Shown piece after piece: positions 10,001 to 15,488 of a DNA stretch of 15,488 bases. The DNA comes from Ectocarpus siliculosus. Lineage: Eukaryota; Sar; Phaeophyceae; Ectocarpales; Ectocarpaceae. Both the position numbers and the translations under genes were made by a program. The number at the start of each line of letters is the position of its first letter. Position 1 is the first letter of the stretch. The DNA is taken from positions 2,570,034 to 2,585,521 of the forward strand of contig FN649738.1 of assembly GCA_000310025.1 (NCBI GenBank), given 5' to 3'. Under the pieces are notes generated by a model. The model searched no databases. It saw only the letters and a program-made list of their open reading frames with translations, and was not told the DNA's origin.

Positions 10001-13000
10001 CCGCAGCGTACCGAGCTTACGAGCTTGCGCTTTGTTTTACCGTACAAGGGGACATAACAAGCTGTAACTTTTCCCTCCGCCAAACCGATCTCCGATCTTC
10101 CCCGTTTCTCTCCGTCGCTGCCAAGAGTGCGCTCTCCCTGGCGCGGAATAAATCCTGCGTGTGACGATGTCTTGTGCACCCTCTCGGCGCGCTGCGTACG
10201 TTAGTAGCAGGCGTGACGGTCGTTCGGAACATTTTGCTGTAGGTGACTTTACGTCACCACGCCCCGTGGACTGATATTCAAAGCTCGAGTACTCCACGAC
10301 GGGAGAGGGCGTATACATCAAACGATGCGTCCTCGGAAAGCGCTCGGCGAGAAGGTTCCAACGCCGCCGCCCACTTTTCGGCACCGCCGCTGTCCCTCTG
10401 CTATGAAGTACTCAAGCTTTGAAAAATCGGTCTAGGGGGTGTGGTGTCTTGTGTCACGTTACCTATGGTAGTCACAGGTCTCTTGGGAGAGAACGGACGT
10501 GCTCTGTAACTGCTGTAAGAATGACTGGCGGCGGAACCAATGCGACTATTGTAAGAAGGCCGTGCACGAGAGATGACGCCCCGGCGCCCCCCCCCCCGCC
10601 TCCCACGTGCACTATCTTAGGTGTCGACTCTTTTTGGGGGGTTTTCGTTTTCGAAACCGATAGCTGGCGCCGCTCCACTCACTCCCCTCTCCAGCGCTGA
10701 TACTCCGGCACGCGTGTCCCCCTCATTGGAGGGGGTTACGCGAGTATTTTTCGTGTTTGATTCAGACGACACATATGTGAAGTGGGCGCAGCCCCACTCT
10801 GATTTTCTTCCCGTGCTTTTCCCGCCTATTTACTATTACTACGTGTTTTGCCTTCCAAAACGCGGGCGACGAGCAGCCGCAACCTCCGCCCGCCGTGGTA
10901 TCGCGAGTCTAGCGTGGAGCAAGGGTTTCCGCTTCGTACGCTGCACAACGAGATACTGGACCTGTGTGACCTGCTCATGCCCACGCCGGAGGAGAAGGCC
11001 AAGACGTGAGTGATCCTGCCTAGCCATGCTTGGCCTCTGGTGGTGTTTCTATGTTATTTTTTCTTGGTGCTTACTGTTGTATTGGTGTGACTGCTGTCCC
11101 GCAAAAGGAAGGCGAAGCAAAAAGTCCTTTGTGACGTGAGTGGTGCCTCGCCATGCCTTGCCTGGCCTTGCTAGGGTGGTCTTATGTTTTTTGTTGGCAT
11201 TGGTCTGTTGGTGTGATTGTACAAGCAGAAGGGAGGCAGAGAAAGCACTCGTGTGTGGCTTGAGCCTTGCCTTTCCTGGCCTTGGCGTTTTTTTCTTGGT
11301 ACAGCGTTGGTGTGTTGGTGTGACTGTACAAGCAGAAGGAAGGCAGAGAAAACACTCGTGTGTGGCTTGAGCCTTGCCTTTCCTGGCCTGGGCGTTTTTT
11401 TCTTGGTACAGCGTTGGTGTGTTGGTGTGACTGTACAAGCAGAAGGAACGCAGAGAAAACACTCGTGTGTGGCGTGAACCTTGCCTTGGCATGCCTTGTT
11501 GGTGTTCTCCTTTGCCGCTTGTGTTGCTGCTGTTAGATCCACTTTCTCATATTCGTTGCGATTGTTGTTTTGTTGTCTAATGGTATTGGCAGAAGAAATG
11601 GAAAATGGTCGCTGACAGGCAAACCTAAGATGGTTACTGATGCTCTGTACACTATGCAAACGTCAGGAGCGAAACAAATCAGACGACTACAAGTATATGA
11701 GTGTTGCAGTACTGCTTGTCGTCGTCGTCGTCTTTGTTGTTATTGTTGTTGCTCTGTACGGCTTCTAATTTGTATTTTTTTCGGAGACAATTTTTTTTTT
11801 ATGTTTGACTCGGCGACGATTTCTGTTATTACCAATCGATGCAATCCGACAGGGCCATCGCCATCACGTACATCAAACGAGTGGTGGAGGAGACCCTCGG
11901 TTCAGAGGCCAGGGTGGAGATATTCGGCTCGCAGCTAACGGGTACGTCTGATTCCGCCACGGCTTCCAACGCCTGTGTTTGTGTTTTTTGGATTGCGCTA
12001 GCTGAGCACCGGCTGACCGATGAAGTAGACTGCTTGCTGTGTGTTGTGGTTGTGTTTGTGTGTTTTTTTGTTTTTCTCTCCAGTTTTATCCGACAACGAC
12101 GATTCCCCACCGGTACCCTGTTTCTCTCCGCTTTCGTGGATGCGCAGTTTTTTTTTTTTTTTTCACGTCGATTTTTTTATTTCACGTCTTTTTTTTTGTT
12201 CATCCCCCCTTCCGTGAGAGAACCCCCCTGGGTATCGTGTCGTACCGTATCGTATACTGCCCGCCGTAGACATTTCCAGCCTCGCTCCCTTGGTTGTTTT
12301 GTAGCCAAGGCCCCTTGGACGTGTGTATGCGCGTGTGTGCCTTTTTCGAAGTACATAACATCGACCGCCCCAACCGACTGACCATGACAACGACGATAGC
12401 TGTTTACACGACGCTACTAGCAACAACAGCGAGGACCATACCTACGACGATAATTATTGATACTACATGTACGCCAACAACGACAATAACAAGCACCACC
12501 ACTACTGCAGGTCTGGTTCTGCCCAGCAGCGACATCGACTCGGTTGTCCTGGGCGGTCCTCGCGGTTCGCTCGGGTCGCTCGGAGCTGCCATGTACCGAA
12601 GGCAGAACAAGGGCGAGGTAGGTCGGCAGGCAGGCAGGCAGGCGCGTAGATCTAATCTTCTAAGAAGAAAAAGAAGAAAAAAGCCCCGGTGTTTAGTTAC
12701 CCCGTCCTGTGTGACCCGGTGGATGGTTGTAGTTGCACGAAAAAATACAAGGAAAAGTGTAGTACAGGTCTCACCACGAAAAAATGGGGGGACTGCTGTC
12801 GCCATAAAAAATAGGACGACAAAACAACACACACCCCGCCGTGGTAATCATTTTGTTACCTAAAAGGTACATACATTGGTATCCGGTTGAACGATTGCAC
12901 GTTTCCTTGTAGGCGTGACTTGTTTTTGACTCTGATTTTTCTTTTTTAGGGACACCGTCGTCCTTGTACGTTCTTGTTTTGATGTTGAGAGACGGCGGAG

Positions 13001-14895
13001 GTGGCGATGGTCTTTGCCGAGAAGGCCACGACCCCCCGCTGGTTCAGCTGGTGCCGAAGATCAATGCCATCCCGCTTACCATGTAACTGCTGCATAACTA
13101 ATGGTGCATTATAAACGCGCAAGAGGTATTTCAGCACACTGAAGGTACGGTCGAATTTCGGTTAACGACACACCAGCTTTTTTTTGCTTTAAAAAAGTTT
13201 CGTTAAAAAGTTTCGTTAAGCCGGGGATGCGTCCTTAAAAGGTTGATACCCCTCGTTATGTTGTACTTGTGTTATATTCTGCGAGCCACCATGCCTGTGT
13301 GAAAAACCGTTGTCCTTAACCAACAAGGAGTTTCCTTGGTTTCGGTGTCCTTGAGCAAGGTACGACCGACTGTACCTTAAAACGACCGAGACTACTTTTC
13401 ATCAAAACCAGAGGCATATCGACCACGCAAGTACAATTTTCTAATGTCCACCCCACTATTCTATTTACCGACTGTAATACGCGAAGGTGCGAGAGGTGAC
13501 GGTGATCAAGTCGGCCAGGGTGCCTCTCGTGAAGTTCGTGCACGTCGGCTCGGGCGTGCAGGTGGACGTGTGCTTCGACCAGGAGTCCGGGATGAAGTCC
13601 GGGCGCGCGGCCAGGGCCATGATGCGCCAGATGCAGCCGGTGAGATTCTTCGTCATGTGGATGATCTCGCTCGCGTACAACAGGCAGGAGCGCCCGTAGT
13701 AAATACGAAAGGAATAGTCTCCCCGTGTAAGAAAAATAGGCTCAGGTCGTCGCGAAAAAAAGCAAGACAGATGACTGAGAAGTACAGCTCAGCGGTGGAT
13801 CCTGCACTAAAGTCTACCACATAGTAAATCGACGAAACTCGGCGTTCGTTTTTGTTTCTATTTAGGCGCACAATTTTTATCTCTAGGTACCACATAATAA
13901 ATAACCTGTGCCTGACGTTAGCGACGAAACTTGGCGTTATTTTTTTTTGCTCCAGGCGCCAACTGTACGCCGAGATGTCCCTTGCTCTCATGTGGTGTGT
14001 TAACGAGCTGATGCCCTTGGTGTGCTCGAAACGGACGGAGTAGTAACACCGGTGGACGTGCCACTCAGTTTGATGAGCGCATAAGGGACCAATTGGGACA
14101 CTACTGTGAATATCCCAGTGGTCCCCTATTTTTCAAATAAACTCTCACTTCGTTAGATCTGGGAAGGCTGAGCCCACATTGTTTTCTATTTTTTTTCGAT
14201 AGAAACAGGCAGAACAAACAAACCGTGCGTTCGATCCTTGCATGAATCCCCCGCGTAATTATTGAGGCGGTGAAACACTCTATAACAGAGCAGTTGGATT
14301 CTACGATTCTACCAAGTACCGCAACGACGTGTCGTGCAGCGGCGGCACGAGCAGGTTTGGTTTGGTTTTAATTAGCCTTGCTTCCATTCGTTCTACGGTA
14401 CGCATCTTCCACATGTGGTCCTGCGAACAGCAACAAATACAGCGGGGGGAAAATTTCAAGTCTTGGGGGCACCACCCATTGCACCACTTCCCCTCAATTT
14501 TGATTTTTTTTTACGTCTTTCCCGATACCCACACCACAGGTGCGGCCTTTGGTGATGGTCCTCAAGGCCTACATGGGCCAGCGCAAGCTCAACGAGACGT
14601 ACCATGGAGGGGTCGGCTCCTTCCTTTTGCAGGTGGGTGCACTCCCCCTCCCCCCCCCGTGCAGCGTGTGTCCATTCCGCGACACCCCCTGTCCCCCGCG
14701 CGGAAACGTGACGTAAAGAGGTAGCTCATTGTAACAAAAAAAGTCTTGCCGGCGGGAGGCATGACATTAATCCCAAGCTTGTGTTCTTTCACACCACAAT
14801 GGAAAATCAGTGGAGCTTGCTGCAACCATGGGAATCTACCTTTTTTTTTCTTTTTTTTTTCTTTTTTTCTTCTCCCAGATCGTGTCAAAGCACTC
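6914..14895 (+). CDS. Putative Myb(SHAQKYF)-acidic linker-TRF4/PAPD5 non-canonical poly(A) polymerase (9 exons, 3' end uncertain)
   Basis: Joined exons are 6914-7003, 8301-8522, 9417-9736, 10877-11005, 11853-11941, 12511-12617, 13487-13639, 14540-14632 and possibly 14879-14895. Order of parts: a SHAQKYF-class Myb repeat (GRWTKKE..FVPTRKVPQVRTHARKYF), a Ser/Gly/Glu-rich stretch, a segment about 40% Glu, then a TRF4-type core. The core comprises LHNEILDLCDLLMPTPEEKAK, FGSQLTG-LVLPSSDID (two catalytic Asp), VQVDVCFD (third Asp) and RPLVMVLKAYMGQRKLNETY, then HGGVGSFLLQ. TRF4-family enzymes add short oligo(A) tails to nuclear RNAs and feed them to the exosome in TRAMP-like complexes. Every junction agrees in phase. 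Linking the Myb exons to the polymerase exons is inference: two tandem genes (stop at 8580 for the first, ATG at 9345 for the second) cannot be excluded. The PAP-associated domain is incomplete within the window. Confidence 0.62.
7246..7470 (+). other. Coding-like frame inside the intron that splits the Myb repeat
   Basis: After a 13-C tract and an acceptor-like cacacgaag|, the frame reads KERKVYLTELEKIEARYREM, then FEAWNSQEKKAAVVGHRKW, then a further stretch to SHLWQS, with a helical, charged composition unlike the surrounding sequence. It cannot sit between the two Myb exons without breaking the domain. It may be an alternative exon, a retained fragment of another gene or element, or chance. 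No family recognised. Confidence 0.25.
7469..7617 (+). repeat. Pair of related units (about 57 bp, 88 bp apart), tRNA 5'-half-like
   Basis: 7469-7525 and 7557-7613 align without gaps and agree at most positions, sharing aatgct, gtcc, tcgagg, cgcgtg and aaccgct.aggca. The second contains tgctcaatgg followed by tctaaccgctaaggc, resembling a tRNA A-box and D-arm. No full cloverleaf or B-box was found, so this is not called a tRNA. Confidence 0.5.
8185..8234 (+). repeat. Dispersed 50-bp repeat, copy 2 (Myb intron)
   Basis: Begins gcatcgaccgcaccaactgg and ends acgtcagtctcagtg, preceded by a (GT)n tract at about 8158-8172. Same plus-strand orientation as copy 1, although that copy's host gene lies on the minus strand. 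Confidence 0.75.
8301..8522 (+). CDS. Myb exon: recognition helix with HARKYF, then Gly/Ser/Glu-rich tail
   Basis: Encodes LVQKEFVPTRKVPQVRTHAR, then KYFAKQRKAMMLSG, then a Gly/Gln/Glu-rich stretch ending AVAGE. The start at 8301 (after aaaaaaag|) gives nine residues between the Trp of the previous exon and TR, the spacing seen in Myb repeats of the W..(I/V)..xFVxSRTPxQVASHAQKYF type. A cag| acceptor at 8310 would be three residues too short. The hallmark SHAQKYF is THARKYF here. Donor GAG|GTGCGT, phase 0; without splicing the frame would stop at 8580. Confidence 0.82.
9230..9285 (+). repeat. 28-bp tandem duplication
   Basis: Units 9230-9257 and 9258-9285 (gaaacgac...ccgcatctct) match at 25 of 28 positions. 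It lies in the intron before the acidic exon. Confidence 0.85.
9417..9736 (+). CDS. Acidic linker exon
   Basis: Acceptor tatccccgcacag| after a C-rich tract, phase 0, matching the donor at 8522. About 106 residues of which some 41 are Glu, including a run of ten Glu, ending DFIPFFGNKAKEDSTDSNS. Donor CG|GTGTGT, phase 2, matching the acceptor at 10877. An acidic low-complexity segment before the catalytic core is common in TRF4-type proteins, so the exon could belong to the polymerase whether or not the Myb exons do. An in-frame ATG at 9345 lies in what looks like intron. Confidence 0.62.
9769..9900 (+). repeat. GA / GACA simple-sequence tract
   Basis: (GA)n from about 9769 to 9791 is followed by (GACA)n and degenerate gagaca sequence to about 9900, starting about 30 bases after the donor at 9737. 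Confidence 0.9.
10877..11005 (+). CDS. TRF4 exon: N-terminal helix of nucleotidyltransferase
   Basis: Acceptor gacgagcag|, phase 2. Encodes RNLRPPWYRESSVEQGFPLR, then TLHNEILDLCDLLMPTPEEK, then AK. This matches the PW(L)..LLRLHEEI.DF...SPTPEE opening of TRF4/PAPD5 enzymes. Donor AAGAC|GTGAGT is strong, and the same donor-like sequence recurs in the tandem repeats that follow it. Confidence 0.85.
11006..11500 (+). repeat. Intronic tandem repeat, 107-bp unit, about 4 copies
   Basis: The ggtgtga landmarks at 11084, 11210, 11317 and 11424 give spacings of 126, 107 and 107. The last units share tgtacaagcagaagga, gcagagaaa, actcgtgtgtggc and ccttgcct. The earliest, most diverged units begin at the splice donor: gacgtgagtg occurs at 11003 and again at about 11134. 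Confidence 0.9.
11853..11941 (+). CDS. TRF4 exon: nucleotide-binding GS motif
   Basis: Acceptor atgcaatccgacag|, phase 2. Encodes AIAITYIKRVVEETLGSEAR, then VEIFGSQLTG, with the last Gly completed by the next exon. FGSxxTG is the polymerase-beta superfamily glycine-serine motif. Donor ACGG|GTACGT, phase 1. Confidence 0.9.
12358..12390 (+). repeat. Dispersed repeat, shorter copy 3 (TRF4 intron)
   Basis: acatcgaccgccccaaccga followed by ctgaccatgacaa matches the first 33 positions of copies 1 and 2. It is again downstream of a GT-rich stretch and sits in the 11942-12510 intron. A still weaker relative (ctgaccgatgaagtagac) ends near 12032. Confidence 0.55.
12511..12617 (+). CDS. TRF4 exon: catalytic DxD
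   Basis: Acceptor ccactactgcag|, phase 1. Encodes LVLPSSDIDSVVLGGPRG, then SLGSLGAAMYRRQNKGE. SSDID supplies the first two metal-binding Asp residues. The family usually has DIDLVV; Ser replaces Leu after the second Asp. Donor GAG|GTAGGT, phase 0. The Leu-to-Val spacing over the junction with the next exon equals that of known TRF4 proteins, so no exon appears to be missing between them. Confidence 0.92.
13192..13217 (+). repeat. 13-bp tandem duplication
   Basis: aaaaagtttcgtt is repeated exactly at 13192-13204 and 13205-13217 in the intron before the third-Asp exon. Confidence 0.8.
13487..13639 (+). CDS. TRF4 exon: third catalytic Asp
   Basis: Acceptor aatacgcgaag|, phase 0. Encodes VREVTVIKSARVPLVKFVHV, then GSGVQVDVCFDQESG, then MKSGRAARAMMRQMQP. 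VQVDVCFD corresponds to the VKVDISFN strand bearing the third catalytic Asp. The exon is GC-rich and more codon-like than its flanks. Donor CCG|GTGAGA, phase 0. Confidence 0.92.
13831..13960 (+). repeat. Direct repeat, about 38 bp, spaced 92 bp
   Basis: gacgaaactcggcgtt...aggcgc at 13831-13867 and gacgaaacttggcgtt...aggcgcc at 13923-13960, both with a T-rich middle. Located in the TRF4 intron 13640-14539. Confidence 0.6.
14081..14129. repeat. Imperfect hairpin in TRF4 intron
   Basis: ataagggaccaattggga (14081-14098) pairs with tcccagtggtcccctat (14113-14129), with one bulge and about one mismatch. An AATAAA follows closely near 14136. It may be a small element remnant. Confidence 0.6.
14540..14632 (+). 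CDS. TRF4 exon: start of PAP-associated domain
   Basis: Acceptor cacaccacag|, phase 0. Encodes VRPLVMVLKAYMGQRKLNE, then TYHGGVGSFLLQ. This is the LRPLVLVLK.FL.QRGLN..(Y/F)TGG(I/L)(G/S)S motif shared by TRF4/Cid1-type enzymes, where substrate RNA and nucleotide are positioned. Donor CAG|GTGGGT, phase 0. Confidence 0.93.
14879..14895 (+). CDS. Possible 17-base micro-exon of TRF4
   Basis: A very strong T-rich tract and tctcccag| acceptor precede ATC GTG TCA AAG CAC TC. Continuing in frame gives IVSKHS then TGA at 14897-14899, but a GTGAAT donor overlaps that stop. A 17-base exon would therefore extend SFLLQ as IVSKHS(x). TRF4 proteins normally continue with a hydrophobic VVSFLQ-like helix and some 60 further residues, so a stop here would truncate the domain. 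The continuation was not found in the window. Confidence 0.4.
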
Positions 14896-15488
14896 GTGAA
14901 TCTGGATTTAGGCTAGCGGGGCATGTTTGTTTGATGTTGTAGCTCGTCCGCTCGTGATTGCCGTGCGTGTGTCGTGCTCATCTGTCTCCCACGGACTGGG
15001 CGGAAAAAGATGGGCCCCGCGTTTTTGTATCGATTCACGGATCTCACCAGGGGTCACAAAGCTCAGCACCGACAAATGCACCGACAAATACATACGGATT
15101 GACCGATTTGTCTGGCTCTTGATGCCTTAGTGCTCTCATCGTCATCGTTGCTGTTGTTGTTGTTGTTGTTCGTATTGTGATGAATGGTGTTGTTGCTGTT
15201 GGTTTTGTGGTGAATGGTGTTGTTGTTTTGTTGTTGTTTTTTTGCTGTTTGTATTATGGTGAATGGTGTTGTTGCTGTTGTTGCTGTTGTTGATGTTGCA
15301 GTTGTCGCTTTTGCAGTCGCCGCCTGAAGCTGTCTATTGTACCGTTCTTGGCACTCCTGCTCATCCACACCCGAACTGTAAATTAGTAGCCTCATCCAGA
15401 AACGCAGAAGATCCAAAGTAATACCGCCTCTGATTCTACCTACTGGTGCTGTATTTTCAAAAGGAAAATGATTTACGCAGAAAGAGTA
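14896..15488. other. Right end: intron or 3' sequence with TTG-rich tract, no exon identified
   Basis: 15130-15300 is dominated by (TTG)n and related gaatggtgttgttg units. An acceptor-like tgatgttgcag at 15290-15300 has no family-like reading after it, and the antisense frame is just Asn/Thr repeats followed by a short helical stretch. The expected remainder of the PAP-associated domain was not found here. Confidence 0.5.

Noticed and set aside
9357-10001. Long minus-strand frames rich in Leu or Ser opposite the acidic exon
   Set aside because: They are the antisense of GAG-codon and GA repeats, which yields poly-Leu or poly-Ser by necessity; not a membrane protein.
13965-14043. Frame RQLYAEMSLALMWCVNELMP after a ctccag acceptor
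   Set aside because: The TRF4 exons on either side already join with family-normal spacing. Including it would add a stop codon (TAG at 14041).
15063-15416. 117-codon minus-strand Asn/Thr-rich frame at the right end
   Set aside because: Mostly the antisense of (TTG)n repeats. The short non-repeat start resembles no family.

Overview
The window is eukaryotic nuclear DNA. It holds two spliced, divergently oriented protein genes separated by about 3 kb of repeat-bearing intergenic DNA. Introns are mostly 0.25-1.3 kb with GT-AG borders. Several carry C-rich runs near the acceptor, and they are full of simple repeats and degenerate mobile-element traces. Exons are only about 75-320 bases. This style fits a large-intron stramenopile such as a brown alga (an Ectocarpus-like genome), but that is inference from gene structure; no taxon-specific marker is present. 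Nothing bacterial, viral or CRISPR-like was found.

Left part (1-3424, minus strand): six exons of a tRNA-dihydrouridine synthase of the DUS1 type. Every splice phase agrees and the catalytic Cys in GCPQ is intact. The gene starts near 3424 and runs off the left edge in the C-terminal half of the TIM barrel.

Middle (3425 to about 6690): the shared upstream region. It contains a 1,039-bp non-autonomous DNA-transposon-like element (4269-5307) with about 30-bp terminal inverted repeats, subterminal AATCTTG motifs and TTA target-site duplications. It also holds a foldback repeat (5654-5874) inside an unexplained 309-codon open frame.

Right part (about 6690 to 14895, plus strand): exons encoding, in order, a SHAQKYF-class Myb/SANT repeat split over two exons, a very acidic linker, and a TRF4/PAPD5-type non-canonical poly(A) polymerase (nucleotidyltransferase core with three Asp residues, then the start of the PAP-associated domain). 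All junctions are phase-compatible and no terminating exon is evident between the Myb and polymerase parts. The simplest reading is therefore one gene encoding a Myb-TRF4 fusion, which would be an unusual architecture; two adjacent same-strand genes remain possible. The polymerase continues past the right edge or is cut short soon after 14895. The end of the window (14896-15488) is TTG-rich low-complexity sequence.

The two proteins would both act on RNA: one modifies tRNA, the other would tail nuclear RNAs for exosome decay. Nothing in the sequence shows functional coupling beyond the shared intergenic region.
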